Positions 1-7,062 of a stretch of DNA of 10,813 nt are shown one piece after another. Where the stretch lies: NCBI GenBank assembly GCA_036525535.1, contig DATDAH010000147.1, positions 1-10,813 on the forward strand. Direction: 5' to 3'. Below the pieces are notes generated by a model that had not been told where the DNA came from, made no database searches, and was given only the letters and a program-made list of their open reading frames with translations. The DNA comes from DATDAH01 sp036525535. Its GTDB lineage: Bacteria > Actinomycetota > Acidimicrobiia > Acidimicrobiales > DATDAH01. Each line of letters starts with the position of its first letter. Position 1 is the stretch's first letter. Made by a program: the position numbers and the translations under genes.

Positions 1-54
1 GATGTCCTTGAGGTTGTGCTCTCGCGCCCCTCGGATCACCAACGCATCGGCCAC
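1..54 (-). CDS. uvrA: UvrA, excinuclease ABC subunit A (N-terminal 18 codons only)
   Basis: Reading the minus strand from a GTG at 54 to the window edge gives MADALVIRGAREHNLKDI. This is the near-invariant amino terminus of UvrA, the ATP-dependent damage-recognition subunit of the UvrABC nucleotide-excision-repair complex. Only these 18 residues are inside the window, so neither the ABC ATPase domains nor the zinc modules can be checked. The start is supported by the family pattern (a few residues before I-R-G-A-R-E-H-N-L) and by a TAGAGT hexamer six bases upstream, which suggests a leaderless mRNA. A LexA-type operator lies just upstream, so SOS induction is expected. The gene follows the membrane-protein gene after 54 bases, with uvrB one gene further upstream. 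The identification rests on a short but very characteristic string. Confidence 0.88.
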   Translation of the reverse strand, partial: MADALVIRGAREHNLKDI

Positions 55-60
55 GGAGCG

Positions 61-66
61 ACTCTA
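61..66 (-). promoter_or_regulatory. -10 hexamer of uvrA (TAGAGT), leaderless arrangement
   Basis: The minus strand reads TAGAGT, then six bases (CGCTCC), then the GTG start of uvrA. A transcription start about seven bases after a -10 box would fall on the G of the start codon, so the transcript probably has no leader. No good -35 hexamer is visible because that region is occupied by the LexA box. The hexamer also lies between the arms of a small inverted repeat, GGAGCG (55-60) and CGCTCC (71-76). Confidence 0.6.
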
Positions 67-82
67 CCGGCGCTCCCCAACC

Positions 83-96
83 CGAACACGTGTTTG
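83..96 (-). promoter_or_regulatory. LexA (SOS) box upstream of uvrA
   Basis: The plus strand reads CGAACACGTGTTTG, matching the actinobacterial LexA consensus CGAAC-N4-GTTCG with one departure in the right half-site. The central ten bases AACACGTGTT are a perfect palindrome. The box covers the expected -35 position of the uvrA promoter, so bound LexA would block RNA polymerase. It also starts 13 bases from the stop codon of the membrane-protein gene, where that gene could not use it as its own promoter. Known biology: uvrA is a classical SOS gene. Confidence 0.8.
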
Positions 97-108
97 CTCA
101 ACGGGATT

Positions 109-1779
109 TCAGTCGCGCACCAGGATCCGGACGTCGAGGTCGTCGCCGAGCGATGGAACCGACGACGTCGTCGTGAGGTGGTAGCCGTCGACGCTCGGTG
201 TCTCGACCCCGGAGCCGTCCTCCGCGGGCGGCTGGATGACGGTGATGGACGGCGGATCGGCGGCGCCGGCGACCCCGAGGGCGTCGTGCAGGCTGCCCGC
301 GTCGGCCGACAGCCAGCGCCGGTCCCGGTACCAGGAGCCCAGCTCGCGCCCGAGTTGGGGCGCAGCCGAAACGACCACGGTGTCGGCGGGGAGCTCGTCG
401 AGGGCGGCGCCCGTACCGCCGACGATGTCGGTCCGGTGCGCGTGCCAGCCCAGTCCGGCCAAGCCGACGACGAGGGTGACCCCCAACAGCGCGCGGGCCG
501 GGACGGTCCGCCGCACCGGGCCCTCGAGCGCGATCGCAGCCAGGATCAGCAGCAGGAGCGACGTCAGCAGCAGATAGCGGCCACCCCACTGGACGATGTG
601 GTCCCCCTTCCACTGCACGGCCCAGACGAGGGGCACGGCGCCGAGGGCGGTCCCCAGGAGGACCCGGACGGGCGGCGTCCTCGGGACGGTCGCGGCGAGG
701 ATCACCACCGGCACTGCGGCGAGCGCGCCCGGAACGTTGGCCCAGCCGTCCAGGAGGCGGAGGACGTACAGGCCGATCACGAACCCGGTCAGGATCCGGG
801 TCGTGGGCGCCGAGAGGCGGAGCCGCCCCGTGAGGCCGAGGGTGAGCAGGGTGAGCATGCCGGCCAGGAGGAGGCCGATGGCGATCCCTGCCCCGGTCTC
901 GTCCGGGAAGAGGCCGAACCCGGTGACCACGGCGTCCGTGGCCCGTCGGCCCAGGTCGCTCCCCGCGTCGAGGGCCCCTGCCGTGGCCCGGCTGTCCCGC
1001 ACGCCGGCCCCGACGAGCGCTCGCTCCAGGACGACGTTCGCGGCCAGCACGGCGCCGGCGGATGCCGCACCGGCGGCCAGGAACCGTGGGTGGCTCGTGA
1101 ACCGGCGCCGGACCTCGCGCACGGCGAGGACGCTGACGGCGAAGGTCAGGACGTACGCACCCGTCTCGGCCCGGAGGAGCACGGCCGCGCCGAGCAGTGC
1201 GCCGGCCGCCGCTGCCCGCCAGGATCGGTCGGTCTCGAGGGCCATGAGGATGCCCAGCAGGGCCAGGGCCGCCGCTGGCGCGTGCTCCCAGGCGTCCGTG
1301 GCGTACACCGCCAGCGGCGAAGCCAGTCCCACCAGCCAGAACGCGAGGTCCCCGCGGGCGCCGAGGTGTCGGGCCAGCCCTCGAGCGGCCAGCGCGGCCA
1401 CCACGCCGCCCGCCACCGAGAGGAGAACGACACCGAGCGGGCCGGCCAAGGACCACAGGCCGGCGGTGGCGATGGCGAAGGGCACGCTGGTGGCCTGGAT
1501 CCAGCCCGAACCGGCCGGTCGCGAGTTGACCAGCGGGTGGTAGGTCCCGGCCGGGTCGAGATCCTCGGCCCAGTACCCGACATCTGGGGACACGGTGCCG
1601 TCCTCGGCCATGACCCGGGCGGTGGCCAGCTTCCCTCCGGAGTCGGCGATGAGCCCCGCCCGGGGATCGCCCAGGAGGATCACGCCCAGGTAGACGAGGG
1701 CCAGGACGACAGAGGCGAGCACGACCTGCTTCGCCGAGCGAGCGGCCTCTACCGGCGCCGCCCGGCGCACACTCACCAT
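109..1779 (-). CDS. Multi-pass membrane protein, GT-C glycosyltransferase-like
   Basis: The protein is 556 residues, mostly hydrophobic. A first membrane helix spans about residues 18-37. An acidic loop follows (about 45-95, containing ADSGG, AEDG and YHPLV), then roughly ten more hydrophobic segments to about residue 443. The last 110 residues are soluble and probably outside the membrane. This layout, the acidic first outer loop and the WGGRYLL string at about 398-404 resemble GT-C enzymes that move sugars from polyprenyl-phosphate carriers. No donor or acceptor can be named, and a non-catalytic membrane protein is possible. It lies between uvrB (71-base gap containing a hairpin) and uvrA (54-base gap). 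A weak AGGGG sits three bases before the ATG and six before an in-frame GTG (1776), which could be the true start. Existence of the gene is secure; function is tentative. Confidence 0.75.
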   Translation of the reverse strand: MVSVRRAAPVEAARSAKQVVLASVVLALVYLGVILLGDPRAGLIADSGGKLATARVMAEDGTVSPDVGYWAEDLDPAGTYHPLVNSRPAGSGWIQATSVPFAIATAGLWSLAGPLGVVLLSVAGGVVAALAARGLARHLGARGDLAFWLVGLASPLAVYATDAWEHAPAAALALLGILMALETDRSWRAAAAGALLGAAVLLRAETGAYVLTFAVSVLAVREVRRRFTSHPRFLAAGAASAGAVLAANVVLERALVGAGVRDSRATAGALDAGSDLGRRATDAVVTGFGLFPDETGAGIAIGLLLAGMLTLLTLGLTGRLRLSAPTTRILTGFVIGLYVLRLLDGWANVPGALAAVPVVILAATVPRTPPVRVLLGTALGAVPLVWAVQWKGDHIVQWGGRYLLLTSLLLLILAAIALEGPVRRTVPARALLGVTLVVGLAGLGWHAHRTDIVGGTGAALDELPADTVVVSAAPQLGRELGSWYRDRRWLSADAGSLHDALGVAGAADPPSITVIQPPAEDGSGVETPSVDGYHLTTTSSVPSLGDDLDVRILVRD

Positions 1780-1825
1780 CGGCCCCTATCGGCCGGTGAC
1801 CCCGCCGGGCAAGGAGATCCGCCCT

Positions 1826-1849
1826 GCGGGGAGCAGCTCGCTCCCCCGC
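1826..1849 (-). terminator. Hairpin after uvrB, possible terminator
   Basis: GGGGAGC (1828-1834) pairs with GCTCCCC (1840-1846) around a five-base loop. Two more G-C pairs form after a single bulged C at 1847. The hairpin begins two bases after the uvrB stop codon on the minus strand. No T-run follows, so if it terminates transcription it does so in the actinobacterial style. It may instead only protect the 3' end of the uvrB message and allow read-through into the membrane-protein gene. Confidence 0.45.
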
Positions 1850-1850
1850 C

Positions 1851-3872
1851 TCAGCCGGCTTCCCTCAGCTCTCGACGGAGGTCGTTGATCTCGTCCCGCA
1901 GACGGGCGGCGTACTCGAAGTTCAGGTCGGTGGCGGCCTCGCCCATCTCCTCCTCGAGGGTGGCGATGAGGCGGGCCAGCTCGTCCCTGGGCAGGCCGGC
2001 CAGCTCGCTGCGCTCGGTGAGGCTCTTGCGCCGACGGGAGCGTCCGGGCGTGGGGGTGGCCTCGTCCGGGCGGAGCTGGGCCAGGATGTCGGTCACCGCC
2101 TTGCGGATGGTGTGGGGGTCGATGCCGTGCTCGGCGTTGTAGGCCTGCTGGAGGCCGCGACGCCGATTGGTCTCCGACAGGGCCCGCTGCATGGAGTCGG
2201 TGACCTGGTCGGCGTACATGATCACCTGGCCCCCGACGTTGCGGGCGGCCCGGCCGATGATCTGGATCAGCGACGTCTCGCTGCGGAGGAAGCCCTCCTT
2301 GTCGGCGTCGAGGATGGCCACCAGCGACACCTCGGGCAGGTCGAGGCCCTCCCGTAGGAGGTTGATGCCCACCAGGACGTCGAACTCGCCCAGACGCAGG
2401 TCCCGGAGCAGTTCGATGCGCTCGATGGTGTCGACCTCGGAGTGGAGGTAGCGGACCCGCACGCCGAGCTCGAGCAGGTAGTCGGTCAGGTCCTCGGCCA
2501 TCTTCTTGGTCAGGGTCGTGACCAGGACCCGGTCCCCGGCCGTGGTCCGGATCTTGATCTGGTCCATCAGGTCGTCGATCTGGCCCTTGGTGGGCTTCAC
2601 GATGACCTCGGGGTCGATGAGGCCCGTGGGGCGGACGATCTGCTCCACCACCCGGCTGGAGCGCTCCACCTCCCAGGGGCTGGGGGTGGCCGACAGGAAC
2701 ACGACCTGGTTCACCTTGCCCATGAACTCGTCGAAGGTGAGGGGCCGGTTGTCGGCCGCCGACGGCAGGCGGAAGCCGTGCTCGACGAGGGTCTCCTTGC
2801 GGGTGCGGTCCCCTTCGTACTGGCCGTGGAGCTGGGGGACCATGACGTGGGACTCGTCCAGCACCATCAGGAAGTCGTCGGGGAAGAAGTCGAGCAGGGT
2901 GTTGGGGGCCTCGCCCCGGGCCCGACCGTCGATGGGACCGGAGTAGTTCTCGATCCCGTTGCAGAAGCCGACCTCCTGCATCATCTCCAGGTCGTAGCTG
3001 GTGCGCATGCGCAGGCGCTGGGCCTCGAGCAGCTTGCCTTGCTCCTCGAACTCCTTCAGCCGCTCCTGCAGCTCGACCTCGATGCGCTGGATGGCCAGGC
3101 GCATCCGCTCGTCGCCGGTGACGTAGTGGCTCGCCGGCAGGATCATCAGCTCGTCGACGACGTCGAGCTGCTCGCCGGTGAGCGGGTCGACCAGCACGAT
3201 GCGTTCGATCTCGTCGCCGAACATCTCGATGCGGACGGCGTGCTCCTCGTAGGCGGGGTGCACCTCGAGCGTGTCGCCCCTCACCCGGAAGCGGCCCCGG
3301 GTCAGGTTCAGGTCGTTGCGCTCGTAGCGGATGTCGACCAGCTTCCGCAGGATCGAGCGCATGTCGTGCTCTTCGCCCACTCGGACGTAGAGGAGCTGGT
3401 TCCGGTACTCCTCGGGCGAGCCCAGCCCGTAGATGGCGGACACCGAGGCGACCACGATGACGTCCCGCCGCGTCAGCAGGGAGGCCGTCGTGGCGTGGCG
3501 GAGGCGCTCGATCTCGTCGTTGACCGACGAGTCCTTCTCGATGTAGGTGTCGCTCGACGGCAGGTACGCCTCGGGCTGGTAGTAGTCGTAGTAGGAGACG
3601 AAGTACTCGACCTTGTTCTTCGGGAAGAAGGCCCGGAACTCGTTGGCCAGCTGGGCGGCGAGCGACTTGTTCGGGGCCATGACCAGCGTCGGGCGTTGGA
3701 ACTGCTCGATGGTCCACCCGATGGTCGCGCTCTTGCCGCTGCCGGTGATGCCCAGCAGGGTCTGGAACTTCTCCCCCGCGGCCAGTCCCTCGCTCAGCCC
3801 GGCAATGGCCTGGGGCTGGTCGCCGGCCGGGGCGAAGTCGGCCACCATCTCGAAGCGATCTTCACGGGCCAC
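1851..3872 (-). CDS. uvrB: UvrB, excinuclease ABC subunit B
   Basis: UvrB is the damage-verifying helicase-like subunit of the UvrABC repair nuclease. It is loaded by UvrA and then recruits UvrC. From the GTG at 3872 the protein is 673 residues, normal for the family. It has PAGDQPQAI (15-23), Walker A GITGSGKS (41-48), the beta-hairpin YYDYYQPEAY (94-103), DESH (339-342), the GRAARN helicase motif VI, and a C-terminal UVR domain for UvrC contact (about the last 45 residues). An upstream GTG at 3905 and an internal ATG at 3848 are alternative starts. The 3872 start is preferred because TACCCT lies exactly six bases before it, as at uvrA and coaE, and because RFEMV keeps the usual family amino terminus. 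No LexA box is visible upstream, unlike uvrA. The gene is divergent from the fused spermidine-synthase-like gene. Confidence 0.97.
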   Translation of the reverse strand: MAREDRFEMVADFAPAGDQPQAIAGLSEGLAAGEKFQTLLGITGSGKSATIGWTIEQFQRPTLVMAPNKSLAAQLANEFRAFFPKNKVEYFVSYYDYYQPEAYLPSSDTYIEKDSSVNDEIERLRHATTASLLTRRDVIVVASVSAIYGLGSPEEYRNQLLYVRVGEEHDMRSILRKLVDIRYERNDLNLTRGRFRVRGDTLEVHPAYEEHAVRIEMFGDEIERIVLVDPLTGEQLDVVDELMILPASHYVTGDERMRLAIQRIEVELQERLKEFEEQGKLLEAQRLRMRTSYDLEMMQEVGFCNGIENYSGPIDGRARGEAPNTLLDFFPDDFLMVLDESHVMVPQLHGQYEGDRTRKETLVEHGFRLPSAADNRPLTFDEFMGKVNQVVFLSATPSPWEVERSSRVVEQIVRPTGLIDPEVIVKPTKGQIDDLMDQIKIRTTAGDRVLVTTLTKKMAEDLTDYLLELGVRVRYLHSEVDTIERIELLRDLRLGEFDVLVGINLLREGLDLPEVSLVAILDADKEGFLRSETSLIQIIGRAARNVGGQVIMYADQVTDSMQRALSETNRRRGLQQAYNAEHGIDPHTIRKAVTDILAQLRPDEATPTPGRSRRRKSLTERSELAGLPRDELARLIATLEEEMGEAATDLNFEYAARLRDEINDLRRELREAG

Positions 3873-3878
3873 CCGGGC

Positions 3879-3884
3879 AGGGTA
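3879..3884 (-). promoter_or_regulatory. -10 hexamer of uvrB (TACCCT), leaderless arrangement
   Basis: The minus strand reads TACCCT, six bases (GCCCGG), then the GTG at 3872. This is the same spacing as at uvrA and coaE. The hexamer overlaps the left arm of a 10-bp inverted repeat, and a 13-bp palindrome lies directly upstream. No convincing -35 is seen. Confidence 0.5.
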
Positions 3885-3940
3885 CCGACGGGCTGTGACA
3901 GCCACCGGGCCGTCGGTCGGCTCAGGGTGGGTCGGTACCC
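3880..3940. repeat. Inverted repeat spanning the uvrB divergent promoter region
   Basis: GGGTACCGAC (3880-3889) and GTCGGTACCC (3931-3940) are perfect reverse complements of ten bases, separated by 41 bases. The left arm overlaps the proposed uvrB -10 box; the right arm ends 15 bases before the start of the fused gene. The placement would suit a dimeric regulator acting on both genes, but this is inference. Confidence 0.5.
3891..3903. promoter_or_regulatory. Perfect 13-bp palindrome upstream of uvrB, possible operator
   Basis: GGCTGT-G-ACAGCC is a perfect palindrome centred on G3897. If uvrB starts at 3872, it lies in the spacer between the -10 and -35 positions, a usual place for a repressor site. 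It is not a LexA box. If uvrB started at 3905 it would instead be coding sequence. Confidence 0.35.
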
Positions 3941-3955
3941 GCCGACGGGAGCGCC

Positions 3956-6181
3956 GTGGCCGTGATCACCCGCACAGACCCCGAAACGACGCCCGCACCG
4001 TCGTCATCGGAGTCCTCGGGCCGCGGCCTGGTCGTGCTGTTCACCGTGGCCAGCTTCGTCGGTTCCACCCTGCTGTTCCTCGTCCAGCCCCTCGTGGCCA
4101 AGCTGCTGACCCCACTGCTGGGCGGCACCCCGGACGTCTGGAACACGGCCATGGTCTTCTTCCAGGCCACCCTCCTCCTCGGCTACGGCATCGCCCACCT
4201 GGGGGCCCGGTGGCTGCGCGGCCGTCAGATCCCGGTCCACGTCGTCCTCGTCGCCATCCCGCTGCTGGCCCTGCCCCTCGCCGTCCCCGAGGGTTGGCGC
4301 CTGCCGATCGGCACCGCGCCGGCCCTGTGGACCCTGCTCGTCCTGGCCATCACCGTGGGCCTGCCCTTCCTGGCCCTCTCCACCGCCAGCCCCACGTTCC
4401 AACGCTGGTTCTCGCTGAGCGGGCACCGCCACGCGGCGGACCCGTACTTCCTCTATGCCGCGGGCAACGTGGGCAGCCTCCTCGCCCTGCTGGCCTACCC
4501 GCTGCTCCTCGAGCCCCACCTGTCGACCTCGGCCCAGAGTCGGCTGTGGAGCATGGGCTACCTGGCCTTCGTGATGCTCACGGGGGCCTGCGCCTGGGTG
4601 ATCCACCGCCGGTCCGATCCCACCGCCGGGGCCACGACCATCGATGCCGGACCGACCTCGCCGCCCCTGGGCTCCCGGCTACGGCTCCGGCTGATCGGGT
4701 TCGCCTTCGCCCCCAGCCTGCTCCTGCTCGGGGTCACCCGGCACCTGAGCACCGACATCGCCTCCATCCCGTTGCTCTGGGTCGTGCCCCTGGCGCTCTA
4801 CCTGCTCAGCTTCGTGCTCGCGTTCGGCCGCCCGCCGGCTCGCCTGATCGACGTCTCGGGCCGGACCGTGGCCCTGCTGGCGGTCCCCCTGGCCGCGGCC
4901 TTCGCCGCATCGTTCGACTCGGTGTGGCTGGTGCTGGTCCCCCACCTCGTCTTCTTCCTCGCCGCCGCCACCCTGGCCCACGCCCGCCTGGCCGAGCTCC
5001 GGCCGCCGGCCGACCGCCTGACCGAGTTCTACCTGTGGATCTCCCTCGGCGGGGTCCTCGGCGGCATCGCCGGAGCCCTGATCGCGCCGGTCGTGTTCAC
5101 GTCGATCCTCGAGTACCCGCTGGCCCTCGGCCTGGTGGTCGCCATGCGCCCGGCCACGGCCGCGGTCCGGCGTCACCTGGATGGCCGGGCTGTCGCCGTC
5201 GCCGTTGCGTTGACGGCCGGACTGCTCCTGGCCTGGCGGGCCACCAGCGCCGCCGGCACGCCGGAGGCCGCCCGCCTCCCGGTCCTGTTCCTCGCGCTCG
5301 TCGGGGCCGGCGCCTACGTCGCGCTGCGCTCCCCGCGGACCTTCGCCCTGGCCATCGGTGGCGTGCTCCTGGTGGCGGGCGTGGCCGAGCCCAACCCGAC
5401 GCTGGACGCCGAGCGCACCTTCTTCGGCGTCCACCGGGTCTTCGAGGACGAGCAGGGCCGCCACGTGCTGGCGAACGGCACGACCACGCACGGCATGCAG
5501 GATCCGGCCGACCCGGCCACGCCGCTCGGCTACTACCACCCTGATGGCCCCATCGGCGACGTGTTCGTGAGCGGCGCCGCCGCCCCGCCGCGGGACGTGG
5601 CCGTCGTCGGCCTGGGCTCCGGGGCGCTGGCCGCCTACGGACGGACCGGTGACACGTTCACCTACTACGAGATCGACCCCGCGGTGGCCCGGATCGCCTC
5701 CGACCCGACGCTGTTCAGCTACCTGAGCGACAGCGCGGCCGACACCGACATCGTCCTGGGCGACGGCCGCCTGTCCCTGGAGCGCACCGACGAGATCTAC
5801 GACGTCATGGTCCTGGACGCCTTCAGCTCCGACGCCATCCCCGTCCACCTGCTGACCGCCCAGGCCGTGCAGGAGTACCTGCGCCACCTGCGGGCCGACG
5901 GCGTCCTCGCCATCCACATCTCCAACCGCTACTTCGACCTGGCGCCCGTCGTGGGCCGCCTGGCCGAGACCTTCGGTCTCGCGTCGGTCGGCCGCCTCGA
6001 CGTCCCCTCACCCGAGCAGGTCGATGCCGGACACTGGTCCTCGACGTGGGTCGTCCTCGCCCCGAACTCGGCGGCGCTGGCCGGCTTGACCGGAGACCAT
6101 GGCTGGGGGCCGCTGCCTCCGGCCGAAGGCCGCTTGTGGACCGACGACTACTCGGACCTCCTGGGCTCCTTCCGCTTCTAG
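3956..6181 (+). CDS. Fused multi-membrane / spermidine-synthase-like protein
   Basis: The protein is 741 residues. Residues about 24-480 are a series of hydrophobic helices of the kind annotated as MFS-like in fused proteins of this family, opening with the typical FVGSTLLFLVQPLVAKLLTP. A spermidine-synthase-like Rossmann domain follows: FFGVHRV (489-495), NGTTTHGMQ (507-515), the nucleotide-binding GLGSG (552-556), acidic EID (572-574), GDGR (602-605) and LDAFSSD starting near D621. The family is named for its fold; aminopropyl transfer has not been shown for most members, so polyamine synthesis should not be assumed. The GTG at 3956 has GGGAG four bases upstream; GTG 3962 is an alternative with ten-base spacing. 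The gene is divergent from uvrB, convergent with coaE and stands alone on its strand. Confidence 0.93.
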   Translation: MAVITRTDPETTPAPSSSESSGRGLVVLFTVASFVGSTLLFLVQPLVAKLLTPLLGGTPDVWNTAMVFFQATLLLGYGIAHLGARWLRGRQIPVHVVLVAIPLLALPLAVPEGWRLPIGTAPALWTLLVLAITVGLPFLALSTASPTFQRWFSLSGHRHAADPYFLYAAGNVGSLLALLAYPLLLEPHLSTSAQSRLWSMGYLAFVMLTGACAWVIHRRSDPTAGATTIDAGPTSPPLGSRLRLRLIGFAFAPSLLLLGVTRHLSTDIASIPLLWVVPLALYLLSFVLAFGRPPARLIDVSGRTVALLAVPLAAAFAASFDSVWLVLVPHLVFFLAAATLAHARLAELRPPADRLTEFYLWISLGGVLGGIAGALIAPVVFTSILEYPLALGLVVAMRPATAAVRRHLDGRAVAVAVALTAGLLLAWRATSAAGTPEAARLPVLFLALVGAGAYVALRSPRTFALAIGGVLLVAGVAEPNPTLDAERTFFGVHRVFEDEQGRHVLANGTTTHGMQDPADPATPLGYYHPDGPIGDVFVSGAAAPPRDVAVVGLGSGALAAYGRTGDTFTYYEIDPAVARIASDPTLFSYLSDSAADTDIVLGDGRLSLERTDEIYDVMVLDAFSSDAIPVHLLTAQAVQEYLRHLRADGVLAIHISNRYFDLAPVVGRLAETFGLASVGRLDVPSPEQVDAGHWSSTWVVLAPNSAALAGLTGDHGWGPLPPAEGRLWTDDYSDLLGSFRF

Positions 6182-6280
6182 CCCTACCGACCACGGGTGG
6201 GGTGCCGCCGCGCGTCGTCGGGGGCGGGCGAGACCGCGATCGACCGGAATCTCACGCTCCGTTGCTCCGACCCTGATTTG

Positions 6281-6318
6281 GCGTCCGTTGCACCACGGAT
6301 CCAAGGTGCGATCGACGC
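6281..6318. terminator. Stem-loop between convergent genes, possible bidirectional terminator
   Basis: GCGTC (6281-6285) pairs with GACGC (6314-6318). After one C-C mismatch, GTTGCACC (6287-6294) pairs with GGTGCGAT (6305-6312), with two G.T pairs, around a ten-base loop containing GGATCC. It lies in the 169-base gap between the stop codons of the fused gene and coaE. No T-run is present on either side. Nothing else was recognised in this gap. Confidence 0.45.
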
Positions 6319-6350
6319 AAGAAGCGCTCGGCCAGCGACCAGCCGACGGC

Positions 6351-6962
6351 CTACTCGGGTGGGGGGACCGGCGACCGGGCCTGGATCCAGGGCCAGGCGG
6401 CGTCGACCTGGGCGAGCAGGTCTTCGACGGACCCGGAGTTGTCGAGCACCTTGTCGGCTCTGGCCAGGCGGTCCTCGCGGGAGGCCTGGCGGCTGATGCG
6501 GGCCCGGGCGTCCTCCTCGGCGAACCCCCGGTGCTCGACCAGGCGCTGTACGGCCACCTCCGGATCCAGGTCGACCACCACCATGGCGGCCATGTCGTCC
6601 CGGCCGGACTCGACCAGGAGGGGCACGTCCAGCACGACGACGTCGTCGGTGCCGGCCGCCTCGGCCATGCGCTCGGCGATCGTCACGCCCACCGCGGGGT
6701 GGACGATGTCGGTGAGCGCCTTCAGTTCTTCGGGATCGCCGAAGACCTTGGCCGCCAGGGCCGCACGGTCCAGGGAGCCGTCCGCAGCGACGACCCCGTC
6801 ACCGAAGCGCCCCACGATCGCCGCGAACACCTCGGTCCCGGGCTGCTGCACCTCCCTGGTGATGGCGTCGGCGTCGATCACCCGCGCCCCGAGCTCGGCC
6901 AGCCGGGCGGAGACCGTCGACTTGCCGGAGCCGATGCCACCGGTGAGGCCGATGAGGATCAT
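6351..6962 (-). CDS. coaE: Dephospho-CoA kinase
   Basis: CoaE phosphorylates the 3'-hydroxyl of dephospho-CoA with ATP, the last step of coenzyme A synthesis in the cytoplasm. The 203-residue product has the usual family length. It shows the P-loop GGIGSGKS (8-15), DAD (30-32) in the nucleotide/CoA region, LDVPLLVESG (111-120), the lid-type arginine segment RARISRQ (153-159) and DNSG (174-177). The ATG at 6962 follows directly on a TACCGT hexamer with six bases between, so the message is probably leaderless. In many actinobacteria the order is rpsA-coaE-uvrB. Here a divergent kinase gene sits where rpsA would be expected, and the fused spermidine-synthase-like gene separates coaE from uvrB. 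Confidence 0.96.
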   Translation of the reverse strand: MILIGLTGGIGSGKSTVSARLAELGARVIDADAITREVQQPGTEVFAAIVGRFGDGVVAADGSLDRAALAAKVFGDPEELKALTDIVHPAVGVTIAERMAEAAGTDDVVVLDVPLLVESGRDDMAAMVVVDLDPEVAVQRLVEHRGFAEEDARARISRQASREDRLARADKVLDNSGSVEDLLAQVDAAWPWIQARSPVPPPE

Positions 6963-6968
6963 CGGCGC

Positions 6969-6974
6969 ACGGTA
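6969..6974 (-). promoter_or_regulatory. -10 hexamer of coaE (TACCGT), leaderless arrangement
   Basis: The minus strand reads TACCGT, six bases (GCGCCG), then the ATG of coaE. The spacing is identical to uvrA and uvrB. No Shine-Dalgarno sequence could fit in the remaining bases. The -35 region is weak (TGTAGG at a 17-base spacer). Confidence 0.5.
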
Positions 6975-7062
6975 GCGAGTGGGCCAGGAGGCCTACAGAT
7001 CCGTGTCCTACCGCCGATGGAACGGGGTCACATCTCTCGAGGAGAACCAGTCGCTGCCGCCC

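Noticed and set aside
16..2142. Very long plus-strand open frame (708 codons) over the membrane-protein and uvrB genes
   Set aside because: It is an antisense shadow: the product is low-complexity, rich in Gly, Arg, Glu and Asp, with no domain, while the opposite strand gives a membrane protein with proper helices and the conserved UvrB C-terminus.
3873..3905. UvrB start at the upstream GTG 3905
   Set aside because: No ribosome-binding site or well-spaced -10 box precedes it, and the 11 extra residues are not part of the usual UvrB amino terminus. The GTG at 3872 has the same -10 spacing as uvrA and coaE. It remains possible.
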